NCBI GenBank assembly: GCA_963920525.1
Contig: OY986438.1
Coordinates: forward strand, 176,757,093-176,821,092
Reading direction: 5' to 3'
Origin: Dichetophora obliterata
Taxonomy: Eukaryota; Arthropoda; Insecta; Diptera; Sciomyzidae
DNA: 64,000 nt
How positions within the stretch are numbered: position 1 is the first letter of the stretch; the number at the start of each line of letters is the position of its first letter. The translations under genes were made by a program, and so were the position numbers. The notes under the pieces were generated by a model that saw only the letters and a program-made list of their open reading frames with translations, had not been told where the DNA came from and searched no databases. Below, one piece after another: positions 21,101 through 31,896 of the stretch.

Positions 21101-24100
21101 GACTTGGTTATTTTAATAACCTTGGGATATCTCAGTATCAATACCAGTAATATAACCCATTATTATTTTTCTCCGCAATAATCATCTACATCATATCAGA
21201 GGTCATCACTCTCTGACATGAAAGACTAATGCAGAAACATCATAGGCCCGTTGTCATCATATCATCAGGTTCCTCAATCTCAGTGGACACAACTCAGACT
21301 ATTTAGGTTTCCCCGTCGCCTACTCTCAAATTCCAAAGGTTACAGTATATTGATCCGGTAGTTGCTTACCTTCCTAACATTTACTGTTTGAAATGAGCGA
21401 GATTCAATCTACCATCATTATCTTAGTAATTTAAGGGAATCACTTGCCCGAGCTCAACTTAAGTGTAACTCACACCGGCCTTTCTGGCCTAACCACAGCC
21501 AGAGCGCATTGAATACCCCACGTGGGCCAAACCCAAACGACAGTCAATACCTGGGCTCAAGGCTCCACCCGACAAGGCTCTTCAACATCCCGTCTTACAG
21601 ACCAAAAGTTCTTAGAACATTTATATTTGACTGTGACACCTTCAGCCACTAGAATTGAACATGACTAGGTTAAAATAACCATTGGTTTCTCAGTAAAACC
21701 GGGTAAACCACAATTCTACTTATGCAACTTTGTTAACCTAATTAAGACTTAATAAAAAGACTCTTTCGGAAAACTAGGAAGCATGAGACCTTGTATACCA
21801 ATTGGCTTATACAACGGTCCAAAGATTAAATGTTTCCTACATAAAACCTTTATTCTAAGATATGGTCTGCAGAACAACGATAGATCAGGTCTCCTCATCA
21901 TTTATGGATGACTGTCCCCGCTCTTCAAGTTATGTGGGATTGATCGTCCATCGAAAGCATATTACAATGACAGTGTTATGATAAGTTAATATCAAAACCA
22001 TGCTTTCTCCAAGAATTTGGCAGCAACAACCAAGGCTCAAGGTAAGCCTTTTTCTTTTACAGATTATCAGATGAACATTCCAGAGCCGTGCCTCAAGAAT
22101 GAACTCATTATGAGATCAGTTCATGGGCCGTGCCCCATGAACTGCCCATCCAATAACAAACCCTCACCCTTTTTCCTGGCTTGGGACAGGCAGATTCCCC
22201 GAAGATCCTCTGGCGGGTTTGCCTGTTACGGAACAGATATCATTTTCTGTTTTTTGAGGCCGGTCAATGGACAGGTTAATGTGAAGCAGCAGGTGGCTAT
22301 TGACCCCTATTAATGACAACGCTATGTAAAAGTAACGCATTGGGACAGATCCCTACCCCTTGGGAACCTATCACGTGGTAGGTTCTGAACCGGTTCTTTG
22401 TCGTTTGATCACTGGACTGGTCACTGGACCGGTCCAAGGTGAAGCAGCAGGTGCCAATTGACCACTGTCAATGACAACGCCATGTAAAAGAGACCGGTCA
22501 GTTTCATATGTTGGTGGCAGAATTGGGACAGGGTTATATCCCTTGGGGACCTATCGCGTGATAGGTTCAGAACTGGTTTTCTCATTAGCTAATTACAGGA
22601 TTAATATAGTTTTTAAAATATTAATTTGGAAATTTCAAAGTATTTTCTTATGTGGGATTTTTATAACAAAAATGTATTGTGTTGTACAAAAACGTTATTT
22701 AATAACAGCAAATTTGATATATTTCATGCAAAATTGATTAACCCATTAAACGCCGGCGTTACTTTAAAGTAACGCTTATATTAAAAATCTCAAAAATTGA
22801 CGCATTGAGCTTTTGACTTGAATTTTAGGTGAGACAAAGTTTAATCTATTGACTTTCAAGGCAGCTCATAAACTTTCGAATTTCTTAAGGGGTAGAGGTA
22901 CCTTTAGAGTTACTGAAAAAATCACCTTTTTTTAGACATTTTTTGAACAGTTTATTAAACTTAAGCAAAGCTGCTATTTAGCAAATTATGAGTGAAATGT
23001 GAAGCCAATAGATCAAACTAAAGTTCAACAAATAAAAGCTCCACTTGAAGTGATATTTCAACCTTTTAAATACTCAGATATTTCTTTAAATGGTGTTGTT
23101 TTAAAATCACCTGATATGAAAACCGCTCCAATACAATTTCAAGTTTAAGTAAAAGTTAACTGTTTTCTCTGAAAATACTAATCTGTTTCATTTCTGTTTT
23201 ATTGCATTGGGTGGAAAAAAGGTGTGAGAGAAAAAAATGTTGTTTCGAGAAAATCGAGTCTAAGGTTTTTTAAAAGCTTGTAGCTAATGGCTTAATTTTG
23301 CTGATTTGTTTTTTTTTAAATTAATTCTGAAGTGTATTTCAGTGAATGATCAAATTTATTTATTAACTTTTTAAAGATATATATTAAATTTAGTTATTTT
23401 AAAAAGTCATGTCGGAGGTTTTTTTCTGGAATACCAGAATTTTGGTTTTTCCTTAACTCAGAATTTGTGATCTAGGGAGCAAAATGAGCAAATCCTGCAA
23501 AAATCATCGAAATCGGCCGACGAAATCACATGTCGGCGGATAATGGGTTAAAATATTATTTTTCTAAAATGGGGTTTTTAATCTTACAAGTTATAGTAAA
23601 AACCGTTTATATGGCTACTTATATTTTTTCGAGCAAATTTTGAGAAAAAGGTTATATAGTTATTTTTTCTTCAATCTCCTGTTAAATTACATCATTCATG
23701 AACATTCTTCATTGTCTATAGAAAAATGAAACTCTAAGAAATTATCTTAAACTATTTTAATATAGTTTTAGTCTTAAACTTAACGAAATGCTGATACTCA
23801 AAAATATTCCTATTAACACTATAGGGCAATTCACGATCTTGTTGCATCGTTGCAAATGCAAAATAAACAGCTTTTACAAAAACAAAAAGCATATGTATCA
23901 AAAGCTTTTCAATGCTTTTTGTTTTTGTAAAAGCTGTTTATTTTGCATTTGCAACGATGCAATAAGATCGTGAAGTGCCCTTATGTATTTAACTATTTTT
24001 GGGTGTATTATTTCGTTTTACGGAGTCGAAATGCATTTCTATTATACAAAAATATATGACGCACATTACACAGTTCAACAAATAAAAAATTTATGGATTT

Positions 24101-27100
24101 CTGTTAAGAGATTCTGATAGATAGGACTCTAATAACTAAGAATTAATATGGGTTAAAAATTGACGCTATTTTTCAGCAATTTAGCTTAACAAAAATTTTA
24201 AAAACTTTAAAAAACTGTAGATCAAAGCGATGATTTTGACAAATGAAACAGAAGAGCTAAAAGCATGAATTTGTTTCAAAGTAGTGATGTTTCGAGTCGC
24301 GTTATTTTACTCGTTAACTGGAGTCAAACTCAAAATCGAGTCGATTTGAGTAATTTTTCGCTGCAACTCGAGTTATCAGAAAATTATGCGATAGATAATT
24401 TGTTTTATTTATTTTTCTCTGAATTATTTTCTGTTTATACTGTCTTATTAATAAACAAACTTTTTTAAAAAGCTAAGATGCTAAAAGGTTAAAAAATAAA
24501 ATCGTCTTTTTAAAATCTAAATAAAATCGTAACGAATTCTTTCTTGAATGTGTGGTTTATATCTGCATAATAGAATTAATTTTGTGTCGAAATTTAAAAA
24601 TTTGAACAATAGCAGAAAAGAGTTTATTGCATCTATAGAAAAAAATCTGACCTAAAAAGAACAAATTTTACGTACTTTCACTTATAACGAGCGAGAAATA
24701 GCTTACTCGCCTTGGCAAGCTGACTCTTACTCGAAACGAGTAATTTTTTTGTTAACTCGACATTGAAATGTTGACTTGAGAACTCGCTAACTCGAGTTTC
24801 TACTTGAGTAAAAATTATATAAACTCGATTTACTCGAGTTAAAAATGTATTAGACTCGTCACATCACGATCTAGAGGGCGTCATCAATAATTTTCTTAGA
24901 AAAGCAAGACCCCAGATTTCAGGCAAATTATTAAAAATATGTTAGAAAAATATGTACAGATTACGGTAAAGAGAAAGAGCGTTATTAGACAAAGGGGCGT
25001 GGCAAAATTAAAAAACCACTATATCTCCAATGATGACACTAGGGTACTGAAATTTAGTAAAAGAGTAGGAACAATTATTATAAAATACGGTCAAGAAAGT
25101 AGGCGTTATTAGACAAAAAGGCGTGTCAGAATTATTAAAATACTGTATTTTGAATAATATAGACAATAGGGCATTGAAATTTAGTACAGAGGTTGGAACA
25201 GTTATGACTAAATACAGTCAAGAATGTTGGCGTTATTGGACAAAGGGATATTGCAATGTTAGAAAGCAATAGAAATAATATTGACACTTGGTTAATAAAA
25301 TTTAATTATAACAAAACACGTTGAAGAAAAAATTTTTTAAGTTTTTTTATTGGACTCCTGAATAAAAAATTATTTACATTAAAAATATTTAAAAACAGCG
25401 GAGATATGCATGGAAATTCAAAAATTTTATTTTTATGTCGCTTTATCTCATACTTAGTGGCGACCGTAGTCTAGTGGGTAGAGTGCGTGGCTCCTAAGCT
25501 AAAGAACCGTGGTAGTCCGGGTTCAATTCCAGCTCAGACAGAAAGTTTTTTCAATTGAAATAATTTTTCTGTTCGGTTGTCACCTCTCTGCAGACAATGG
25601 CAAACCTCAGAGAGTAAAAATTGCCATGTAAAGCTTCTTGAGAACATAAGCCGTTCGGAGTCGGCATTTAACACGTAGGTCCAGTTCTCGGTCATTTGTG
25701 ATCAAACATTTAATAACACTCACAACACAATTGATCAATAGAAGCTAGGTCAAAGTCCTTCCAAGGGCTGAAATGGCCAGCTTATTTTTATTTATTTTTA
25801 TCTCATACTTAGTTTACGATGTTTTATGAAAAAGTCGTTTGTACTAAAAATTACTACAGTTTTCTGAAGGTTTCACTTCTACCGTGCGTTGCAGCCACAC
25901 ACATACTTTTTTATATTTGTGTGTTTGTTTTAAATCATACGTGATAATCTGTATTGCAATTGAGCTCTAAGAAATGGATACTGCAGCAAATGTGTGTAAT
26001 ACAGTGTTATCTGATGTTAGAATTACAAAAAGTTTTTTGACACTAGGGTGGCCCCTAAAAATGCGTGTTGTTGCTTTATACTCTTTGTGTATGGGCTGGT
26101 AGAATTAAGTGTCGCTGATCTCGAATCTTATGTTAGAATTTAAAAACGAATTTGACACTAGGGTGGACCCTAAAATTTTTTTTTATACTCTTCGTAGTTG
26201 CATTGGTCGCTGTTTTCGAATCTGATATAAGAACTTCAAATGGTTTTTTCGACACTAGAGTGGACCCTAAGAATGTGTTGTTTTGTTTTATATTCTTACG
26301 TAAGTCCAGATTTCAATCCAACTTTTCCATCAATTCAATGGATTTATTGATGACAAAGCTTTGGAATGCCATCTGCCACTTCATCAATTAATGGTTGTTT
26401 TCGCAATACAGCGATACTTAACCCTTTAATGTACAAAACAAAATATCGATCGTTTTTACTTGAAACGGATCAACTTTACAGAAAAATTTTGAATGCATAA
26501 AATGCTAAAATACATGCATAAATGCATAAATTACGAGCAAATTTTTCAGAAAATTTTTTGTTGTTTTGTTTTTTGTAAAGCTCACCTTGAATGGGTTGAA
26601 AATTGAGGAATCACCATATTCAGAACATTTTCATAATAATGCCAAAATTATAAAAAATTCCAGCAGCCATCAAGATACTTCAAATTAAACTTTGCACAAT
26701 ACCCTTGAATCTTCCATGGGAAAGCTATTTTATTCTATGCCAACTACATGCTCACATTAAGTGCAAAAACCGCAGCTACTAAAGCCATTAAGCAGTTAGC
26801 TTTTACAAATCCAAATATAAACTTGATGAACCCCAAGAACCATGACGACCAAGGTGATGAAGTTGATAATTGTTGATGCAACAAATGCATTTAAATAACT
26901 TGCGGCAATAATTTGCATGTGCATTTGTTGCATTTTCAGCAGCGACAAAAATAAACAACATTGATGTTGTTGACAATTAGCTTGTTTAATGTTGCAGCTG
27001 ACGGATGAATTCCACATTGTTTAAAAAAAAAATCAACGGATTCTTATTGTGTGAATAACACTGTTTGACAATTTTCTACCTTTTATAAAAAACAACAGAT

Positions 27101-30100
27101 TTCGAGCAATGGAGCAATAGAGATCGATCTCATATCTAGTAGAGGAGATGCAAGAAAATTATACGAGTATCGACCAGATATGTGTTAAAAAATCTGTAAC
27201 TTTTGAACAAATAAGTACTTTTTTAATCCGGTTTTTTATTTATTATAAAGACAATTTATTTCGCTTATTATAATTTCAATAAAAAATGCATGTTTTACAA
27301 TAACCATACAGGGTGATTATTAGCATATAATTATTAGCAGAAATCTTCACCATGCATTAGTGTTCCATATAAAATTATATGTTCTATATTTCAGCTGTAG
27401 ACAAATTTTGTTCTGAAAGACTTTTAGTGAAATTTTCCCAGGAACATTTTCTTAGAATATTTTAATCATTAACGAATACTTTTAAATCCATTTTTTAAAA
27501 GGTTTCTTAAAGTGGCTCAAAAATGACCCATAGAATAGAGTGCTACACGATTAGAAATCTTGGAATAAATTTTAGACCCACTAAAATATTACTGTATTTT
27601 TTTAAACTTTGCTGCTTAAAATTTAAACTTTGCAAATACTAACTCATAATTAAAACTCTTCTGCACTATAATTTAAGCCAAAAGAAATAGTACGTCATCC
27701 GTTTCAGCTTTTTGGTCTCAATTTTAGTCTTTTTGGTTTAAGTTTAAGTATAATTCTGTATTACTTTTTGTTTTTAAAGCATTTTATACTAAATTCTAGT
27801 ACATTTGGATACTAAATTAGGATTCAGACCCGTAAAAAGCTAGCCTGGCAATGCTGCGAATAAATTTTGGGCCACTCGGTTCATATGTTTGTTTATCGCT
27901 CTATTGGTCTATATATAGGTCAATAGCCCGGTGGTAAGAATAGTGAGTTTACAAACTGAATGTCGTTCAAATCGCACGGTGCTTGTTATTTTTGATTTTA
28001 TATTTTTACTCAAGGCTGTACTAAATTTGAAGCCATGCTGTATTAAAATTGTATGTTAGCATTTTGCAAATACTAGAAACCAAAGCTGGAGTGGACTTAT
28101 ATGTAGTACAATAAATAAAAAGTTTAAATTTAAGTACAAGATTTCTAATCGTGTAGAGGGCTACAAAATTTTACAAAAAGTTTTCTCATAAAATGCATCA
28201 ACTGCAACTAAAATTGTTTAAAATCTATGTGTTGTAGTGTAAAAGAACATAGCACTTATTGTACTAATATAAACTTAGTAAGAACATTCAAACATAAAAA
28301 AGTATTATAACAGGTCTTTGAATACAGTAGGGCTTTCAATATCGAATGGTTTTGGCAAATCCCTGGATTTCGGTATTTGAAATTCATGATCCCGGGTTTT
28401 TCTGAGATCCCGAAATGCCAAAATTTTAAAATAACCAGGGACCGTTAATAACTCTATCTCGTAATTTCTTCGTTTTAGCAAAAAAAATTGCATATTTTTT
28501 TTTTCAAACAAAGATCCAAATTTAATTTTTATTCAAACTTAATATATTGAAAAACACTCAAAAGTTTATAAGACCACACTAAGATGAAATCATTATTACT
28601 AATGCAGAAAAATTTAGTTACTACTGAACAAAGAAGAATGCAGGAAAAAAAATTCAACAATAACAAGGAATTCTGAAATCCCATTTTGTTTTTTTTTTTG
28701 AGAGGAAACACTTATAAATTTTTTGATTAAAAAGAAATACATCACCCGATTTAATCAGATCGAAAAAAATTAAATTAAAAAATAATAGTTATGGTATTGT
28801 GATTTTTTTCTTTTAATAAAAATAATAACCTTTACGCTCCTTTGTTAAAGATATTTTCTAAATTTTTAAATATTTAAATTTTATAATAAGTTCATTAAAT
28901 AAAAAAGTTAAGAAAACTCAAAGCATTTATTGTATGAAATAATAATTCACATTATTATAAACATAAAAATATGCACGTAAATAAGTTAAACAAAACAAAC
29001 AACATAATTCATCTTTTAAAAAAATGTAAAAAGAAAACAAAACTTCTTATTCAAATAAACTAATCAAAAAAATTTTGAAATACTTTTTAATTAAAACTTT
29101 GGCTTAAAGAAATTTTTGATCCGAAAAGTACTATTTTTAATCCCTACTTTAATTTAATTTAGCTGGGTCTTGAACCCCCGTTTCTGAAAGGAACTTACTT
29201 GCATTTGTAATGTTGCGAAATAAGTGAAACCTTTTTTACAACTGAGTTGGACGAGTAGATGAAGTGTTGGACCAGCACATCAGAGGACGTGTGTTTGAAT
29301 CATGAAATGGTCAAAGTAAATTTTTTTTGGATTAGAAAAATTTAAACTTTCCTTGGATTAAAATGCAAGCTTTTTTGTATATAATCCAAAAAAGTATAAA
29401 ATTTAGTCCAAGATTTTTAACCGTGTAGCTGTTAGTAAAAAATAATGATGTGAATAAAATATTCCTTTTATAGTAAAAAAACTATAGTATAGTAATAAAA
29501 CTACTATTATTTTAAGAATTTTATGAAAGTTAGACAGCCTAGTAAGCTTAGTCTTTTTTTTTTATTTTTTATTATCATTTTAGTCTATGAACATAGGTTC
29601 TGACAGACTATAAAACATAATACAATCACTATACTAGATTATACACTAGATTATAGTTTATAACATTAAAAGAAAATTCATTTAAAGATATTTATGAAAC
29701 AAAAAATTTCAATAATAATTATTTAGAGTACAAAATCTATATCGCAATATTGCATACAATTGTTAAACTCAAGCATAGCTCTAAACATAGGTGAGTTTAT
29801 GGCATAGTTGGTTCAGCACATTCCTAAATAAAACACGTCAAAGTGCCGTAGGGTTCTAAGAGGAACGTTAAAATTTATTAATTCTAGTTAATTAGGGCAG
29901 TGAACCGTACCCACCACAATGCCAAATATAAACGTTAGAGACAAAATTATTCTTCTATTCTGAAGAGTTTTTAGTTTAATAAGATTGCAACATGACGGTG
30001 CACCATTGTATATGACGGCATTGGAAAACGAGGATTATTGGCTGTAAAACAAACCGTGTGAAAGCTTTTTGTATTCGTTGAAGCCGTAATGTGTGAGTCG

Positions 30101-31896
30101 CATAAAACGGATTCCAAACCAAGGAGGCATATTCTAGCTTTGATCGAACTATAGAAGTATAGAGACTTTTCAAAGTAAGAGGGTCATTAAAGTTTGAACC
30201 ATTACGTTGAACTAACGCAAGTAATGAATATGCTTTAGGAATTATGTAGTTAAGATGCCTTATGATTGTAAATCTTGAGCCGAAAAATATCCCAAGATCT
30301 TTGATTTCACTTAAAAATTTCAATGGTGAACCATTGGTATGTATGGTGGTATGGTGGTATGATGTTTTTAAGGGACCCAACGACTTCGCATAAATAGAAA
30401 CCACACATTTTTTGTAGTTTAGATATAGATTATTTTGAGAACTCCAAATGGTAATACTATTTAAATCAGCTTGCAGTAACGATGAATCACACAAAATGTT
30501 AATTTTTTTTGAAAATATTTAAATCATCCGCTTATAAAAGATATTGGTAATTTTGTATTTTTAATGCTATATCATTTATAAACAAAACAAAAAGTAGTGG
30601 ACCTAAAATACTTCCCCGAGGAACCCCAGAAGAAGCAGCAAATGTCCCTGAAATTTTATTTGCAACACGAACATGGCTTATTCTATCATTCCAATATGGT
30701 CGTAACCATTGCAGTAAGCTAGAATGAAAACCAAGCTAAGCTAACTTTTTTATTAAAATATCATGTGAAACTTTGTCAAAGGCCTTAGGAAAGTCTGCCT
30801 AAATCGCATCCACTTGATATCCCTGTTGGAAAGCTGCAGTACAATAATCAGTTAATAAAGTGAGGTTTGTCACAGTTGATCGATCTGATACAAAACCGTG
30901 CTGGTATGGATATATGATGCGCTTTACTATGGATACCTTTACTATGGATTCAAAAAGTTTAGATACAGAGGTAAGTTTCGATATTGGTCTATAAGTTTCA
31001 ATGTTGTTTTTATTTCCGGATTTGTGTATCGGTGAAATAAATGAGACTTTCCAATCAGCTATAAAAAACCCGTGGAAAGAGATTAATTGAAAATAAGTTA
31101 GAGTGGTTTTGCTATGGAACTATAACAATTTTTTAGCATTATGCTAGCTAAGCCATCTGTAACCGGTTTGGCTTTTAATATCACAACCAAAATAAACTAA
31201 AAAATAGACTTTCAAAATGTGTAGAGAGATAAGAAAAGAACAGGGTGATTTCAATATTAAAAAAAACCATCGTTTACATTACAATTGCATTTATAGTTGC
31301 TGAAAATTTTTATAATTTCGTATGAATAAAATCCCGGGATTTAGGATTTGGAATCCCAGGATTCCGGTACTATAAATTGGTTCGTAATCCCAGGATTTCG
31401 GGATTCGAGATGCCGGGATTGAAAGCCCTAGAACTCAGCAACTATGCCAAAGACATATAGTTAGTAGTTTTCTTAGTATTTATGTTAATACTCAGACATA
31501 AACTTTTAAAGCACTGAAGCTCGTATAATGTTTTTTTATATCCTCTACCAAAATCCGTTGATCGAAGTCTGTAATTAATTTGGTTGTTGCACTGTGTAGT
31601 CATTAAGCGTTGATGTAGGTGCAACAAAATGTTTTTGGACTCACCTCGTTTCTCGTACCGATGTTGTTTCGCAACGGTCTCTACTGTAAAACCGAATTCA
31701 TATGGTTTCACTTTTTCCCCCTTTTCAAGTGGTTGTCCAAAAATAACTCCTGCAAACACGAGTAGCGCCAACTTTACGAGTACCGGGTAGAAAAAATAAT
31801 TGAAATTTGCTGATTGGTTTATTTACGTTTTTTTTTTAAATTTTATCACTTAACACTTACGGCACGCAAAAAAGTAGCCCAAGGATTCCAAATCAT
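17755..31896 (-). CDS. Secreted cuticular protein with two Rebers-Riddiford-like domains (whole gene, six coding exons)
   Basis: The coding exons are 31896-31861, 31771-31645, 19270-19133, 19062-18580, 18517-18242 and 18179-17755. Every junction has GT...AG and keeps frame, giving 494 residues. Residues 1-25 form a signal peptide (hydrophobic core Leu-Ala-Leu-Leu-Val-Phe-Ala). A first chitin_bind_4-like domain spans about 36-89 (Tyr-x-Phe-x-Phe, then Gly-Glu-Phe-Gly-Phe, Asp-Gly, Val-Tyr-Ala-Thr-Asp). Residues 100-410 are a low-complexity Thr/Ser/Gln/Asn/Pro linker with one Cys-X2-Cys (Ala-Cys-Ser-Gly-Cys). A second such domain is at about 416-468 (Tyr-His-Phe-Lys-Tyr ... Gly-Asp-Asp ... [10 protein letters not shown]), with a basic C terminus. 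This family generally binds chitin outside the cell. The architecture of two divergent domains around a long linker is unusual, and I cannot give a symbol. Five prime UTR exons and promoter were not identified. Confidence 0.8.
18242..18517 (-). CDS. Cuticular protein gene, exon 5: linker
   Basis: Acceptor TTTTACACAG before 18517 (62-bp intron), donor GTAGCT at 18241. It encodes a Ser/Thr/Gln/Asn-rich stretch. Skipping the intron would run into a stop, and splicing restores a continuous frame. Confidence 0.8.
18580..19062 (-). CDS. Cuticular protein gene, exon 4: linker
   Basis: Acceptor AAAATTTCAG before 19062 (70-bp intron), donor GTAAGC at 18579. It encodes a Thr/Lys/Pro-rich linker with Thr-Thr-Thr-Thr-Thr, the Cys-X2-Cys pair and a Gln/Thr-Gly-Thr-Glu repeat. 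Confidence 0.8.
19133..19270 (-). CDS. Cuticular protein gene, exon 3: core of domain 1
   Basis: Acceptor ATTCGACAG before 19270; donor GTAAGT at 19132-19127. Completes the Asp codon begun 12.4 kb away and encodes [11 protein letters not shown] to the Pro-Pro before the linker. Confidence 0.85.
19686..20085 (-). repeat. Tandem duplication of about 195 bp at the 3' end of a mariner element
   Basis: The segment 19686-19890 (with ATAGAATGGTCTGATTTT, CTATTTTGAAGGTTATTGTA and GGCAAAAAACTGGGACA) is repeated at 19891-20085 at high similarity. The minus strand reading of both copies resembles the C-terminal Phe-Phe-Ala-Asn-Arg part of mariner transposase. Confidence 0.8.
20085..20720 (-). pseudogene. 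mariner transposase remnant
   Basis: On the minus strand the order is: His-Leu-Asn-Lys-Ala-Glu-Tyr, Trp-Val-Pro-His-Glu, then [14 protein letters not shown], the classical mariner signature containing the first catalytic Asp. This is followed by frameshifted Leu-Ile-Arg-Thr-Tyr and a recognisable C terminus. The second and third catalytic residues lie in shifted, partly deleted sequence. The copy is dead. Confidence 0.85.
20745..22590. other. GC-richer block with degenerate tandem repeats, identity unknown
   Basis: For about 1.8 kb the sequence is clearly less AT-rich than its surroundings and has few poly-A/T runs. It holds no convincing frame. In its right part, units recur: GTGAAGCAGCAGGTG at 22281 and 22439, ATGACAACGC(C/T)ATGTAAAAG after each, and a GGGACAG...CCTATC(A/G)CGTG block at 22342 and 22524. 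It may be part of a large retroelement or satellite. I do not recognise it. Confidence 0.5.
22742..23547. mobile_element. TTAA-flanked MITE, piggyBac-type
   Basis: TTAA lies at 22738-22741 and 23548-23551. The left end CCCATTAAACGCCGGCG is mirrored by the reverse complement of the right end, CCCATTATCCGCCGACA. The 806-bp interior has no coding frame. Confidence 0.75.
23823..23981. mobile_element. Near-perfect palindromic MITE
   Basis: Two arms of about 70 bp (starting AGGGCAATTCACGATCTTG) are nearly exact reverse complements around a loop of roughly 15 bp. TAT flanks both sides (23820-23822 and 23982-23984). Transcribed, it would form one long hairpin. Confidence 0.85.
24281..24870. mobile_element. 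Possible hAT-type non-autonomous element rich in CGAGT motifs
   Basis: The left end TAGTGATGTTTCGAGTC and the reverse complement of the right end (GTGATGTGACGAGTCT) match imperfectly. Many ACTCGAGT/CGAGTC motifs cluster within about 150 bp of both ends, in the manner of subterminal transposase-binding motifs. No target duplication was seen. Confidence 0.5.
24975..25290. repeat. Degenerate tandem repeat, unit about 120 bp, nearly three copies
   Basis: GCGTTATT(A/G)GACAAA recurs at about 24990, 25104 and 25231, and GAAATTTAGTA at 25050 and 25168, with TGGAACA/AGGAACA after each. Confidence 0.7.
25456..25795 (+). mobile_element. tRNA-derived SINE
   Basis: The head has A-box TAGTCTAGTGGGTAGAGTGCG-like sequence at 25469 and B-box GGGTTCAATTCC at 25519. 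The body contains GTTCGGAGTCGGC (25654), a sequence I associate with fly SINEs, and the tail AAGGGCTGAAATGGC matches that at 14970. Intronic to the cuticular gene, in the opposite orientation. Confidence 0.7.
26035..26290. repeat. Tandem repeat, unit about 100-115 bp
   Basis: GACACTAGGGTGG(A/C)CCCTAA occurs at 26039, 26154 and (as ACTAGAGTGGACCCTAAG) 26252, with TTTTATACTCTT after the first two. Confidence 0.7.
27543..28156. mobile_element. DNA element with perfect 20-bp TIRs and an internal tRNA-like segment
   Basis: CTACACGATTAGAAATCTTG at 27543 is exactly mirrored at the right end (28137-28156). Inside, 27918-27985 has an A-box-like AGCCCGGTGGTAAGAATAG and a B-box-like GTCGTTCAAATCGC. No transposase. 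A related right end (CAAGATTTTTAACCGTGTAG) is at 29409-29428. Confidence 0.75.
29150..29428. mobile_element. Right part of a second copy of the 27543 element
   Basis: It ends CAAGATTTTTAACCGTGTAG, 17 of 20 bases like the other copy's TIR. A tRNA-like segment (about 29245-29315, GGACGAGTAGATGAAGTG ... GTGTTTGAATCATG) lies in the corresponding position. The left end was not found. Confidence 0.4.
29976..31110 (-). pseudogene. Reverse transcriptase of a jockey-clade LINE, degraded
   Basis: Minus strand. At 30600-30660 is the motif [15 protein letters not shown], then an Ala-Asp-Asp-Leu near 30520. A 172-codon open frame (30494-29976) follows with the thumb and C-terminal part ([17 protein letters not shown]). 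A frame change near 30500 breaks it. Endonuclease and gag-like parts are absent, the usual 5' truncation. Confidence 0.85.
31645..31771 (-). CDS. Cuticular protein gene, exon 2: signal peptide core and start of domain 1
   Basis: Follows the acceptor CTCGTAAAG (ends at 31772) and ends at the donor GTGAGT (31644-31639), leaving one base of an Asp codon. It encodes the hydrophobic core, the likely cleavage region around Gly-Gln-Pro (residues 24-26), and the Tyr-Glu-Phe-Gly-Phe start of the first domain. Confidence 0.8.
31861..31896 (-). CDS. Cuticular protein gene, coding exon 1
   Basis: ATG at 31896-31894 starts 12 codons ([12 protein letters not shown]) ending at a GTAAGT donor (31860-31855). 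The intron to exon 2 is 89 bp, phase 0. A tiny first exon carrying only the start of the signal peptide is the usual layout of insect cuticular protein genes. Confidence 0.7.

Larger units (their letters stand above)
28328..31430. mobile_element. hAT-type non-autonomous element containing a nested LINE
   Basis: The left end TAGGGCTTTCAAT and the reverse complement of the right end are the same. Both subterminal regions are full of (A)TCCCGGGATTT-type motifs. The flanks GAATACAG (28320-28327) and GAACTCAG (31431-31438) agree at six of eight bases, consistent with an old 8-bp hAT target duplication. Most of the interior is later insertions: the jockey-clade sequence (29900-31110) and a fragment ending at 29428. 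Confidence 0.6.
19271..31644 (-). other. 12.4-kb intron splitting the first chitin-binding-like domain
   Basis: Bounded by GTGAGT (31644) and TTCGACAG (19271). The other introns of the gene are 62-89 bp. Its length is accounted for largely by mobile elements listed separately. Stretches with nothing identifiable are about 19271-19680, 23552-23820, 25800-26030 and 26300-27540; the last has a patch (26800-27020) of more balanced composition that could be a regulatory element. Confidence 0.75.
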
